DNA of 64,000 nt, taken from Rhizobium lusitanum (GTDB lineage Bacteria; Pseudomonadota; Alphaproteobacteria; Rhizobiales; Rhizobiaceae). Shown here in pieces: positions 19,820-28,181 of the stretch; the stretch's first letter is position 1, and every line of letters begins with the position of its first letter. The notes under the pieces are model-generated. The model saw nothing but the letters and a program-made list of their open reading frames with translations. It was not told where the DNA came from and made no database searches. The DNA is taken from positions 2,207,501-2,271,500 of the forward strand of contig NZ_CP050308.1 of the NCBI RefSeq assembly GCF_014189535.1, given 5' to 3'. A program made the translations under genes and the position numbers.

Positions 19820-20398
19820 CTAGACCTCGTGAAGCTCGATCACAAATAACTGCGCCATTCCTGAAATCGAGTGCTGCGTTCCCGCGGCTTCCTCGACAAG
19901 CAAACAATCGCCCGCCAAAAGCGTCCGATCACCAATATCGAGATGCCCGCGATGGCAGAGAACCAGCGCCGTCTCGCTGCCAAGCGCGAGTTCATCACTC
20001 CCATCAACACGGACGCGCCGCACCGAATGCGACAATCGCCCCCGCCGCGTCATCACATTCAGATCCGTGATCGCACCATCCACCAGCGTTGCCGATGTCG
20101 GCGCATCCGCCGCGAAGGGCAGCGGGGTACTTTCCTGCGTCAAGAGTACGGGCTCGCGCCCTTCGATGAAGAGCGTCATGCCCGCGCCTTCGAGGATCGA
20201 TAGCGTGCGATCAATGCTGGAGAAGACCGAGAACGGCCCATCCGTGGCGACCGTCGCCATGCTGACGCGCCAGTCGAAATCGGCAAGCCCCGCGCCTTCG
20301 GGCGAGACGGCGATCTCCACCGTCTCCCCGCCGCCGTTTTTCCAGGGCATGCGCTTGTAGCTGTCGTGGCGGAGGATTGAGAACTTCTGAGCTGCCAT
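19820..20398 (-). CDS. hutD: HutD-family protein, histidine-utilisation accessory
   Basis: About 192 residues of the HutD (bicupin-like) family, recognised by SYKRMPWKNGGGETVEIAVSPEG and VSMATVATDGPFSVFSSIDRTLSILEGAGMTLFI. In Pseudomonas HutD is thought to limit hut operon output, possibly by sensing urocanate; here the role is by family. ATG at 20398 (MAAQKFSILRH) is preferred to the in-frame start at 20416, though neither has a strong ribosome-binding site. It has the same orientation as hutI-hutH-hutU but is separated from hutU by a plus-strand toxin-antitoxin pair, so it may need its own promoter. Confidence 0.88.
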   Translation of the reverse strand: MAAQKFSILRHDSYKRMPWKNGGGETVEIAVSPEGAGLADFDWRVSMATVATDGPFSVFSSIDRTLSILEGAGMTLFIEGREPVLLTQESTPLPFAADAPTSATLVDGAITDLNVMTRRGRLSHSVRRVRVDGSDELALGSETALVLCHRGHLDIGDRTLLAGDCLLVEEAAGTQHSISGMAQLFVIELHEV

Positions 20399-20434
20399 GT
20401 GTTCGAGTCCAATCATTGCAATTTGGGCAAGAGT

Positions 20435-20459
20435 AAACTAAGTTTAGTGGACTAAGTCC
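20435..20459. promoter_or_regulatory. Tandem palindromes before the phd/vapC operon, candidate operator
   Basis: Two 11-bp palindromes with a shared ACTAAGT core, AAACTAAGTTT (20435-20445) and GGACTAAGTCC (20449-20459), have centres 14 bp apart. They lie just before the antitoxin ribosome-binding site (20464-20470). Phd/VapB antitoxins usually bind such sites to repress their own operon. They also fall within 40 bases of the divergent hutD start, so could affect both. Confidence 0.5.
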
Positions 20460-20473
20460 GCTTGGAGGTGACC

Positions 20474-20737
20474 ATGGAAACCGTCAATATACACGAGGCA
20501 AAGACGCATTTGTCGCGGCTGATCGAGAAGGCCGCCAAGGGCGAGGCGTTCATTATTGCCAAGGCGGGCAAACCGATGGTCAAGGTCGTGCCGATCGAAG
20601 AGGCCGAAACGCCAAAGAAACGGCGCATCGGCTTCATGAAAGGCGAGATCGTGGTTCCCGCAAATTTCGACACCATGATGGCTGATGAAATCGAGGAGAT
20701 GTTCTACGGCAAGCCAAACGACGTTACCGACAAATGA
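20474..20737 (+). CDS. Phd/YefM-family antitoxin
   Basis: 87 residues with the typical Phd start METVNIHEAKTHLSRLIEKAAKGEAFIIAKAGKPMVKVVPI, a DNA-binding dimer domain. The C-terminal part (RRIGFMKGEIVVPANFDTMMADEIEEMFYG) is the usual toxin-wrapping region for PIN partners. ATG at 20474 follows GGAGGTG (20464-20470). The stop overlaps the toxin start by four bases (ATGA, 20734-20737). Confidence 0.9.
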   Translation: METVNIHEAKTHLSRLIEKAAKGEAFIIAKAGKPMVKVVPIEEAETPKKRRIGFMKGEIVVPANFDTMMADEIEEMFYGKPNDVTDK

Positions 20738-21120
20738 GATTTCTCCTCGATACGCATATCCTCATCTGGGCGGCGGGGGATATCGCGCTTCTCTCGCAGG
20801 AAGTGAGAGCGCTCATCGACGACGACGAAAACGAGCTCCTCTTCAGCCCGGCGAGTATTTGGGAAGTCGCGATTAAGCACGGTTCCGGACGAAGCGACTT
20901 TCACGTCGACCCATTTCGGTTGCGCCATAAACTAATGGAAAACGGCTATGCAGAACTGCCGATCACCAGCGAGCATACAATCGCAATTGCCGGGCTTCCG
21001 CTTCTTCACAAGGATCCCTTCGATCGCATTCTGATCGCTCAGGCCATTGTCGAAGGTATTCCATTGATCACCGTCGACGAAACCGTTTTACGGTACCCCG
21101 GCCTCAATCGAAAATATTGA
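20734..21120 (+). CDS. vapC: VapC-type PIN-domain toxin
   Basis: A 128-residue PIN-domain endoribonuclease: MRFLLDTHILIWAAGD supplies the first Asp, SPASIWEVAIKHGSGR the Glu, and HKDPFDRILIAQAIVEGIPLITVDETV the later Asp residues, all in the expected order, so catalytic acids look intact. The spacing is that of the Phd-linked VapC group (Sll0205-like). Translation is coupled to the antitoxin by a four-base overlap. Its last bases form one arm of the hairpin at 21097-21127. Confidence 0.92.
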   Translation: MRFLLDTHILIWAAGDIALLSQEVRALIDDDENELLFSPASIWEVAIKHGSGRSDFHVDPFRLRHKLMENGYAELPITSEHTIAIAGLPLLHKDPFDRILIAQAIVEGIPLITVDETVLRYPGLNRKY

Positions 21121-21127
21121 GGCCGGG
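21097..21127. terminator. 12-bp GC-rich hairpin between convergent vapC and hutU
   Basis: CCCGGCCTCAAT (21097-21108) pairs perfectly with 21116-21127 around a seven-base loop. It spans the vapC stop codon and ends 10 bases from the hutU stop. Neither side has a T run, so termination efficiency is uncertain. If active it would stop hutIHU transcription before hutD. Confidence 0.45.
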
Positions 21128-21137
21128 AGACGTCTCA

Positions 21138-22823
21138 TCAGTTCCCCAGGATGCCCGGCAGCCGGAGGCCCTTGTCCTTGGCGCAATCAAGCGCGATGTC
21201 GTAGCCCGCATCGGCGTGGCGCATGACGCCTGTCGCCGGGTCGTTCCAGAGAACGCGTTCGATGCGGCGGGCCGCGTCGTCGGTGCCATCGGCGCAGATG
21301 ACCATGCCGGAGTGCTGCGAGAAGCCCATGCCGACGCCGCCGCCATGGTGCAGCGACACCCAGGTGGCGCCGGACGCGGTGTTGAGGAGGGCGTTGAGCA
21401 GCGGCCAGTCGGAGACGGCATCCGAGCCGTCCTTCATCGCTTCCGTCTCGCGGTTCGGCGAGGCAACGGAGCCGGAATCGAGATGGTCGCGGCCGATGAC
21501 GACAGGAGCCTTCAGCTCGCCGTTGCGCACCATTTCGTTGAAGGCAAGGCCGAGACGTTCACGATCGCCGAGACCGACCCAGCAAATGCGCGCCGGCAGG
21601 CCCTGGAAGGCGATGCGCTCGCGCGCCATGTCCAGCCAGTTGTGCAGATGGGTGTTGCCGGGGGTGAGTTCCTTCACCTTGGCGTCGGTCTTGTAGATAT
21701 CCTCCGGATCGCCCGACAGAGCCGCCCAGCGGAATGGGCCGATGCCTCGGCAGAACAGCGGGCGGATATAGGCCGGCACGAAGCCGGGGAAAGCGAAGGC
21801 ATTTTCCAGGCCTTCATCCTTGGCGACCTGGCGGATATTGTTGCCATAGTCGAGCGTCGGCACACCGGCGTCCCAGAAGGCGACCATGGCTTCGACATGC
21901 TGTTTCATCGAGGCCCGGGCGGCGGCTTCCACAGCCTTCGGATCGCTCTCGCGCTTTGCCTTGTGTTCGGCCACTGTCCAGCCGAGCGGCAGGTAGCCGT
22001 TCAGCGGATCATGCGCCGAGGTCTGGTCGGTGACGATGTCGGGGCGCGGGCCGCCGGCCTTCATGCGCTTGACCAGTTCCGGAAAGATTTCGGCGGCATT
22101 GCCGAGCAGACCAACCGACTTCGCCTCGCCGGCCTTAGTCCAGCGGCCGATCATCTCGAGCGCTTCGTCGAGCGTCGTTGCCTTCTCGTCGACATAACGA
22201 GTGCGCAGGCGGAAATCGATGCGGGTCTCGTCGCTTTCGACAGCGAGGCAGCAGGCGCCGGCCATGACGGCCGCCAGCGGCTGCGCGCCGCCCATGCCGC
22301 CGAGACCGCCGGTCAGGATCCACTTGCCCTTGAGACTGCCGTTATAGTGCTGACGGCCAGCTTCGACGAAAGTTTCATAGGTGCCCTGCACGATGCCCTG
22401 CGTGCCGATATAGATCCACGAGCCGGCAGTCATCTGGCCGTACATGGCAAGACCCTTCTTATCCAGCTCGTTAAAATGATCCCAGGTCGCCCAATGCGGC
22501 ACGAGGTTGGAATTGGCGATCAGCACGCGCGGCGCATCCTTATGGGTGCGGAACACGCCGACCGGCTTGCCGGATTGCACCAGCAGCGTTTCTTCTTCGG
22601 TCAAGGTCTTCAGCGTCGCGACGATGCGGTCGAAATCCTCCCAGGTGCGGGCGGCGCGGCCGATGCCGCCATAGACGACCAGTTCGTTCGGATTTTCCGC
22701 GACGTCAGGATCGAGATTGTTCATCAGCATCCGCAGCGGCGCTTCGGTCATCCAGCTCTTGGCATTGAGTTCTGGGCCGTGAGGCGCGCGGATTTCGCGG
22801 ATGTTATGGCGTGGGTTGGTCAT
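21138..22823 (-). CDS. hutU: Urocanate hydratase
   Basis: Second enzyme of histidine breakdown: converts urocanate to 4-imidazolone-5-propionate using tightly bound NAD as electrophile. 561 residues, the usual length. The start [24 protein letters not shown] is typical, and the nucleotide-binding segment [33 protein letters not shown] is clear. The C-terminal part [59 protein letters not shown] holds the conserved active-site region. The start lies one base after the hutH stop, so it is the last gene of hutI-hutH-hutU. The open frame extending to 22973 is not protein-like upstream of this ATG. Confidence 0.97.
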   Translation of the reverse strand: MTNPRHNIREIRAPHGPELNAKSWMTEAPLRMLMNNLDPDVAENPNELVVYGGIGRAARTWEDFDRIVATLKTLTEEETLLVQSGKPVGVFRTHKDAPRVLIANSNLVPHWATWDHFNELDKKGLAMYGQMTAGSWIYIGTQGIVQGTYETFVEAGRQHYNGSLKGKWILTGGLGGMGGAQPLAAVMAGACCLAVESDETRIDFRLRTRYVDEKATTLDEALEMIGRWTKAGEAKSVGLLGNAAEIFPELVKRMKAGGPRPDIVTDQTSAHDPLNGYLPLGWTVAEHKAKRESDPKAVEAAARASMKQHVEAMVAFWDAGVPTLDYGNNIRQVAKDEGLENAFAFPGFVPAYIRPLFCRGIGPFRWAALSGDPEDIYKTDAKVKELTPGNTHLHNWLDMARERIAFQGLPARICWVGLGDRERLGLAFNEMVRNGELKAPVVIGRDHLDSGSVASPNRETEAMKDGSDAVSDWPLLNALLNTASGATWVSLHHGGGVGMGFSQHSGMVICADGTDDAARRIERVLWNDPATGVMRHADAGYDIALDCAKDKGLRLPGILGN

Positions 22824-22824
22824 G

Positions 22825-24360
22825 TCATATCTCCAGGGAAGGCAGAATATCGGCGGATACGGATGCGTTGAGTGCGCCGGAAGCGACAAGGTCGCTGGCG
22901 GCCTTGAGGTCATTTGCCATGTAGCGGTCTTCATCGAGCGTCGGCACGACGGAGCGGATGGTGGCGATGGCAAGGGTCAGTTCGGGGCTGGTGGCCAGTG
23001 GCGCGCGAAACTCGACGCCCTGTGCCGCCGTCAGCGCCTCAATGCCGACGATGGCGAAGAGATTGTCGGTCATCTGCAGGAGGCGACGCGCGCCATGGCA
23101 GGCCATGGAAACATGGTCTTCCTGATTGGCAGAGGTCGGCGTCGAATCGACCGAGGCCGGATGCGACATCTGCTTGTTTTCCGACATCAGCGCCGCCGAG
23201 GTCACTTCGGCGATCATCAGGCCGGAATTCAGGCCCGGCTTCTTGGCAAGGAAGGCCGGCAAGCCATAGCTCAGAGCCGGATCGACCAGAAGTGCGATGC
23301 GGCGCTGCGAGATCGCGCCGATCTCGCAGACGGCGATGGCGATCTGGTCGGCCGCGAAGGCCACCGGCTCGGCGTGGAAATTGCCGCCGGAGACGACGGA
23401 ATTGTCGGAAAGGACGAGCGGATTGTCGGTGACCGCATTCGCCTCGATTTCAAGCGTGCGGCCGACGGAGCGCAGCAAATCGAGACAAGCGCCATCGACC
23501 TGCGGCTGGCAGCGAATGCAATAGGGATCCTGCACCCGCTCGTCGCCCTCGATATGGCTTTCGCGAATGACCGAGCCGGCCAGCAGGCCGCGAAGGGCGG
23601 CGGCGGTGTCGATCTGGCCCTGATGGCCACGCAGCGTATGAATATCGGGATGGAACGGCGCGGAAGAGCCCATGGCGGCATCTGTCGACATGGCGCCGGT
23701 GATCAAGGCTGCCTGGGCGGCGCGATGGGCCCGGAACAGGCCGGCCAGAGCGAGCGCGGTCGAAACCTGCGTGCCGTTGATCAACGCCAGGCCTTCCTTG
23801 GCGGCGAGCACGACCGGCGTCAGCCCGGCCTTTTCGAGCGCCGCGGCACCATCAAGCCGTTCGCCGGCATAGAAGGCTTCGCCATGGCCCATCATCACGG
23901 CCGTCATATGCGCGAGTGGAGCAAGGTCGCCGGACGCGCCGACGGAACCCTTCTCGGGGATAACCGGCACGACGCCCTTTTCCAGCATCGCTTCGATCAA
24001 CCGCACCAATTCCAGGCGCACGCCGGAAGCGCCGCGACCGAGAGAGACCAGTTTCAGCGACATGATCAGGCGGACGACATTTTCCGGCAGCGGCTGGCCG
24101 ACGCCGCAGCAATGCGAAAGGATGAGATTGCGCTGCAGGGTGGCGACATCGGCGCTGTCGATCTTGATCGAGGCCAGTTTGCCGAAGCCGGTGTTGATGC
24201 CATAGACCGGCGCATTGCCGGCAGCGATTTCGGCAATACGGGCGGCAGCCTTGAGGATGCCCGCATCGAAAGAAGCATCGAGCTTGGCGGGCTCACCGGT
24301 CCAGTAGATTGCGGCCAGTTGCTTGAGCGAAACAGAGCCCGGATGGAGAGTAGTGGTCAT
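22825..24360 (-). CDS. hutH: Histidine ammonia-lyase
   Basis: First enzyme of histidine breakdown: deaminates histidine to trans-urocanate. 511 residues, standard length. The MIO cofactor forms from the tripeptide A142-S143-G144 in [15 protein letters not shown], which is intact. Other active-site residues are visible: Tyr in [11 protein letters not shown], His in [11 protein letters not shown], Asn in [13 protein letters not shown], Tyr and Arg in [12 protein letters not shown], and Glu in [14 protein letters not shown]. Its start overlaps the hutI stop by four bases and its stop is one base before hutU. It is therefore a canonical active HAL, in contrast with the paralogue at 28182-29672. 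Confidence 0.97.
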   Translation of the reverse strand: MTTTLHPGSVSLKQLAAIYWTGEPAKLDASFDAGILKAAARIAEIAAGNAPVYGINTGFGKLASIKIDSADVATLQRNLILSHCCGVGQPLPENVVRLIMSLKLVSLGRGASGVRLELVRLIEAMLEKGVVPVIPEKGSVGASGDLAPLAHMTAVMMGHGEAFYAGERLDGAAALEKAGLTPVVLAAKEGLALINGTQVSTALALAGLFRAHRAAQAALITGAMSTDAAMGSSAPFHPDIHTLRGHQGQIDTAAALRGLLAGSVIRESHIEGDERVQDPYCIRCQPQVDGACLDLLRSVGRTLEIEANAVTDNPLVLSDNSVVSGGNFHAEPVAFAADQIAIAVCEIGAISQRRIALLVDPALSYGLPAFLAKKPGLNSGLMIAEVTSAALMSENKQMSHPASVDSTPTSANQEDHVSMACHGARRLLQMTDNLFAIVGIEALTAAQGVEFRAPLATSPELTLAIATIRSVVPTLDEDRYMANDLKAASDLVASGALNASVSADILPSLEI

Positions 24361-25613
24361 CGGTCGAACCTTTCGCCCTTGAAAACATGGGCATGAAGCG
24401 GATTGAAGCCGATGCGATAGACAAGCTCGGCGGGGCTTTCGATATCCCAGATGGCGAAATCGGCCGACTTGCCGGCTTCCAGCGTGCCGGTTTCAGCCAA
24501 CAGGCCAAGCGCACGGGCACTTTCTCGGGTGGCACCAGCGATGCATTCCTCGACCGTCAGGCTGAAAAGGGTCGCGCCCATATTCATCGTCAAGAGCATC
24601 GAAGTCAGTGGCGAGGTGCCGGGATTGCAGTCCGTGGCGATGGCGATCGGAACACCGGCGTCGCGCAGCGCCTTGACCGGCGGCTTCTGCTTTTCATGAA
24701 TAGCGTAGAAAGCACCGGGCAGAAGAACGGCCACCGTGCCGGCTGCCGCCATCGCCTTGACGCCATCCTCATCGAGATACTCGACATGGTCAGCTGAGAG
24801 CGCAGCATAGGAAGCAGCAAGCTTGGCGCCGCCGAGATTGGAGAGCTGTTCGGCATGCAGTTTCACCGGGATGCCGAGCGACTTGGCCAGATCGAAGACG
24901 CGGGCAATTTCCGCTGTCGAAAATGCGATGCCCTCGCAGAAGCCGTCGACGGCGTCGACGAGACCTTCGGCATGCGCCAGTTCCAGCCCCGGCAGCACAA
25001 CATCGGTGATATACTCGCCGTTGCGGCCCTTATAGTCAGCCGGCGTCGCATGTGCGGCGAGGTAAGATGTGACGACGCGGACCGGACGGAGCTTTTCCAG
25101 TCCGCGAGCAGCCTGCAACATCTTCAGTTCGGATTCGATGCTAAGGCCGTAGCCGGACTTCACCTCGATCGTGGTGACGCCCTCGGCCAGCAGCGTATCG
25201 AGGCGTGGCAGGGCGGTTTCAATGAGCCCATCGACGGAAAGAGCCCGGGTCGCGTTGACCGAGGAAACTATGCCGCCGCCGGCCCGCGCGATTTCCTCAT
25301 AACTCGCGCCTTGCAGCCGCATTTCGAATTCTCGGGCGCGATTGCCGCCGTGGATGATATGCGTATGGCAATCGACGAGACCGGGCGTGACCCAGCGTCC
25401 CTCAAGATCGACGCTTTCGGCACCACCGGTCTCAGGCAGATCGCTTTCGCGACCGGCGAAAACGATACGGCCATCCCTGGTCAGGATCGCACCCTTCTCG
25501 ACAATGCCGAGCCCAGGCTCACCCTCTTTCAAGGTCGCCAGTCGGGCATTGCGCCAAAGGCGGCTCTTGCCGTCGGACTTCACACCATCTTCGGAAATTT
25601 TGTTCCCACGCAT
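24357..25613 (-). CDS. hutI: Imidazolonepropionase
   Basis: Third enzyme of the pathway: hydrolyses imidazolonepropionate to N-formimidoyl-glutamate. 418 residues of the amidohydrolase superfamily. Metal ligands are in [15 protein letters not shown] (HxH), the later His in [12 protein letters not shown] and the Asp in [16 protein letters not shown] at 25613 ([10 protein letters not shown]) follows AGGAAAGGCG; an in-frame ATG seven codons earlier (MRKGVKL) is possible. First gene of the leftward operon, starting about 30 bases from the HutC-type palindrome at 25644-25655. Confidence 0.96.
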   Translation of the reverse strand: MRGNKISEDGVKSDGKSRLWRNARLATLKEGEPGLGIVEKGAILTRDGRIVFAGRESDLPETGGAESVDLEGRWVTPGLVDCHTHIIHGGNRAREFEMRLQGASYEEIARAGGGIVSSVNATRALSVDGLIETALPRLDTLLAEGVTTIEVKSGYGLSIESELKMLQAARGLEKLRPVRVVTSYLAAHATPADYKGRNGEYITDVVLPGLELAHAEGLVDAVDGFCEGIAFSTAEIARVFDLAKSLGIPVKLHAEQLSNLGGAKLAASYAALSADHVEYLDEDGVKAMAAAGTVAVLLPGAFYAIHEKQKPPVKALRDAGVPIAIATDCNPGTSPLTSMLLTMNMGATLFSLTVEECIAGATRESARALGLLAETGTLEAGKSADFAIWDIESPAELVYRIGFNPLHAHVFKGERFDR

Positions 25614-25643
25614 CAGCTTTACGCCTTTCCTCATGGGTTCATA

Positions 25644-25655
25644 ATGTATATACAT
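25644..25655. promoter_or_regulatory. HutC-type operator between divergent hut transcripts
   Basis: The perfect 12-bp palindrome ATGTATATACAT, with further symmetry outside it (ATA...TAT apart from one base on each side), lies midway between the hutI start (25613) and the hutF start (25715). Known HutC sites in Pseudomonas centre on TGTATATACA. The cognate hutC gene follows hutF. Repression of both transcripts, relieved by urocanate, is the expected logic. Confidence 0.8.
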
Positions 25656-25714
25656 AATAAAAAGCCTGACAAGAGGGATTTTGGACTCGGCATCCAAAAG
25701 GAAAGGGTTGGACC

Positions 25715-27058
25715 ATGACGAAACTCCATGCACGCTCGGCACTGCTTCATGATGGCTGGCAGGAAAATGTCCGGATAACCCTGGACGCCGGCCGCGTTGC
25801 CGGCATCGAAATTGGCGTCGCGGCCGAGGCCGGCGACGAGCGGCACGAGGTTCTCGTGCCGGCCATGCCGAACCTCCACAGCCACGCCTTCCAGCGCGCC
25901 ATGGCCGGCCTTGCCGAGGTCCGCGGCCCGGCGAATGACAGCTTCTGGAGCTGGCGCACCGTCATGTACAAATTCGCGCTATCGATGACCCCCGATCATG
26001 TCGAGGCGGTAGCGGCCCAGCTCTATATGGAAATGCTGGAAGCCGGCTTTTCCCGCGTCGGCGAATTCCACTATCTGCATCACGACAAAGACGGCAGCCC
26101 CTATGCCAACATCGCCGAGATGGCGGAGCGCATCGGCGCTGCCAGCGCCGAGACCGGTATCGGGCTGACGCTGCTGCCCGTCTTCTACGCCCATTCTGGT
26201 TTCGGCGGTGCGGCCCCCATCGACGGCCAGCGCCGCTTCATCAATTTGCTCGACCGATTCGAGGCGCTGATGGCCGGATGCCGGACGATCGTCGACCAAT
26301 TGCCCGGCGCTGAACTCGGCCTTGCGCCGCACAGCTTGCGGGCGGCCACGCCGGAGGAGCTGGAAAAGCTCGTGCCGCTGGCCGGTGACGGGCCGATCCA
26401 TATCCATGTCGCCGAACAGGTGAAGGAGGTCGAGGATTGCCTCGCCTGGTCCGGCGCGCGGCCGGTGCAATGGCTGCTCGATCACGCCCCGGTCGATGCG
26501 CGCTGGTGCCTGATCCATGCGACCCACATGACCGACGACGAGACCCGGCGGATGGCGAAAAGCGGCGCGATAGCCGGCCTCTGCCCCATAACCGAAGCCA
26601 ATCTCGGCGACGGCGCCTTTTCCGCGCCGCTGTTCCTGGAGGAAGGCGGGCGCTATGGCATCGGCTCGGATTCCAATATCCTGATCTCGGTCCCTGAAGA
26701 ACTGCGCCAGCTCGAATATTCGCAGCGCCTGGCACTTCGCGCCCGCAACGTCGTCGCCGCACCCGGCGGCTCGACGGCGCGCACGCTGTTCGACCATGCG
26801 CTTGCCGGCGGCGGTGTGGCATTGAAGGCGCCAGCTGGGCTCGACGTTGGGCACTACGCCGATCTGGTCTCGCTCGACGTCAGCGCCGTGCCTTATCTCT
26901 CGGGAGATCAGATCCTCGATCAATGGATGTTTGCCGGTGGCGTCACCATCGACTGCGTCTGGACGCAAGGCCGCAAGCAGGTCGAAGGCGGCCGTCACAG
27001 TAAGCGGCAGGCAATCTCGGAACGGTTCCGCGCCACGATGACCGAATTGCTCGGTTGA
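25715..27058 (+). CDS. hutF: Formimidoylglutamate deiminase
   Basis: Converts N-formimidoyl-glutamate to N-formyl-glutamate plus ammonia, the two-step branch that then needs HutG (N-formylglutamate deformylase). 447 residues, amidohydrolase superfamily. Zinc ligands are in [32 protein letters not shown] and [12 protein letters not shown], with an Asp in [15 protein letters not shown] at 25715 follows GGAAAGGG. It diverges from hutI and is followed by hutC. hutG is not in the window. Confidence 0.95.
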   Translation: MTKLHARSALLHDGWQENVRITLDAGRVAGIEIGVAAEAGDERHEVLVPAMPNLHSHAFQRAMAGLAEVRGPANDSFWSWRTVMYKFALSMTPDHVEAVAAQLYMEMLEAGFSRVGEFHYLHHDKDGSPYANIAEMAERIGAASAETGIGLTLLPVFYAHSGFGGAAPIDGQRRFINLLDRFEALMAGCRTIVDQLPGAELGLAPHSLRAATPEELEKLVPLAGDGPIHIHVAEQVKEVEDCLAWSGARPVQWLLDHAPVDARWCLIHATHMTDDETRRMAKSGAIAGLCPITEANLGDGAFSAPLFLEEGGRYGIGSDSNILISVPEELRQLEYSQRLALRARNVVAAPGGSTARTLFDHALAGGGVALKAPAGLDVGHYADLVSLDVSAVPYLSGDQILDQWMFAGGVTIDCVWTQGRKQVEGGRHSKRQAISERFRATMTELLG

Positions 27059-27141
27059 TAAAGAACTTTTCCTGACGGCGATTGACGCCTAAATACATCA
27101 GGCGGCGAATACCCAGGTCTCACGAGGGAATGATCGGCGGC

Positions 27142-27861
27142 ATGACCACAGGCAAAGAGGCGACCCTGCATCAGCGTATCCTGAGCGATATTGAGGGCCG
27201 GATCGTCTCCGGCGATTGGCCGCCCGGCTACCGGATTCCCTTCGAGCTGGCGCTGGCGGAACAATATGACTGTTCGCGCATGACGGTGAACAAGGCGCTG
27301 ACGCAGCTTGCCCGGGCGGGACTGATCGAGCGGCGCAAACGCTCGGGAAGTTTCGTCACCCAACCGCAGGCACAGTCGGCGGTGCTGGAAATCCACGACA
27401 TCAAATCGGAAGTTCAGTCGCTGAACCTGCCCTATTCCCATAAGATCGTAAAACACGCCAAGCACAGGGGCCGCCCCGAGGACGCACGGCGGCTGGAGTT
27501 TGCCGGCTCGGTATCGACGCTCGAAGTCATCTGCATTCACTATGCCGGCCGCAGGCCCTTCTGCCTGGAAGATCGCGTCATCAATCTCGATGCGGTTCCC
27601 GAGGCCGGTCATGCCGGTTTCGACGAGCTGCCGCCGGGGCCATGGCTGCTAAATCAGGTGCCGTGGAGCACGGCCGAACATCAGATCCGCGCCATTGCGG
27701 CGGACAGTGAAGCGGCCGTAAGCCTTGATATCACCAGGGGCACCGCCTGCCTCGTCGTCGAGCGACGCACCTGGAGCGGTCTCGGCCCGATCACCCACGT
27801 TCGCCTTACCTATCCTGGCGACCGTCACTCGCTTGTGGCGCGTTTTGCGCCCTCGAGCTGA
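27142..27861 (+). CDS. hutC: HutC, GntR-family repressor of histidine utilisation
   Basis: About 239 residues. The N-terminal winged HTH is LHQRILSDIEGRIVSGDWPPGYRIPFELALAEQYDCSRMTVNKALTQLARAGLIERRKRSGSFV, and the C-terminal UTRA-type effector domain includes STLEVICIHYAGRRPFCLEDRVINLDAVP and YPGDRHSLVARFAP, as in HutC that binds urocanate. ATG at 27142 (MTTGKEATLHQ) is chosen; ATG at 27130 would add four residues and has AGGG almost touching it. It lies 83 bases after hutF. Its last 37 bases overlap the 3-prime end of the opposite-strand small gene at 27825-28028. Confidence 0.93.
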   Translation: MTTGKEATLHQRILSDIEGRIVSGDWPPGYRIPFELALAEQYDCSRMTVNKALTQLARAGLIERRKRSGSFVTQPQAQSAVLEIHDIKSEVQSLNLPYSHKIVKHAKHRGRPEDARRLEFAGSVSTLEVICIHYAGRRPFCLEDRVINLDAVPEAGHAGFDELPPGPWLLNQVPWSTAEHQIRAIAADSEAAVSLDITRGTACLVVERRTWSGLGPITHVRLTYPGDRHSLVARFAPSS

Positions 27862-28028
27862 ACGCTGCCGCCGTTGCCATTAGCACCGCCGGGCTCGGTC
27901 TGCATCGGAATAAGACTTCCGGATTGACGGGGCAGTTGCACAGGATTGACCAGCAGGATGCTGAGCGCGATCAGCACCAGCACCAGAATGAGGGTAAGGC
28001 CGATCAAAAATGGGCGAATCGCTGTCAT
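27825..28028 (-). CDS. Small single-span membrane protein of unknown function
   Basis: 67 residues: MTAIRPFLIGLTLILVLVLIALSILLVNPVQLPRQSG gives one strong transmembrane helix near residues 8-27, followed by a short Gly/Asn/Gln-rich periplasmic tail (GGANGNGGSVQLEGAKRATSE). ATG at 28028 is supported by TTGGAGGACC just upstream. It is convergent with hutC and overlaps its last 37 bases. I do not recognise the family. Confidence 0.6.
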   Translation of the reverse strand: MTAIRPFLIGLTLILVLVLIALSILLVNPVQLPRQSGSLIPMQTEPGGANGNGGSVQLEGAKRATSE

Positions 28029-28145
28029 CTTGGTCCTCCAATTTCCCACGCCCAAAGTAGTACCACGGCAGGAAGGGCATTTTGAGGCAATTGGCCTGTT
28101 TTGCGGCCTAAACTCTCTACGAAACCTTAAAGTTCAAACCAAAAC

Positions 28146-28159
28146 CCCGGATTTCCGGG
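28146..28159. promoter_or_regulatory. Short inverted repeat in the leader of the ammonia-lyase paralogue
   Basis: CCCGGA-TT-TCCGGG lies 23-36 bases before the ATG at 28182 and just before the ribosome-binding site AAGGA. The two-base spacer suggests a protein-binding dyad rather than a stable hairpin. No TGTATATACA-like HutC site is seen in this leader. Confidence 0.3.
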
Positions 28160-28181
28160 ATCTCTCAAGGACAATACGGCA

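Noticed and set aside
22824..22973. N-terminal extension of the hutU frame
   Set aside because: It overlaps hutH and is not conserved-looking; [12 protein letters not shown] is the typical urocanate hydratase start.
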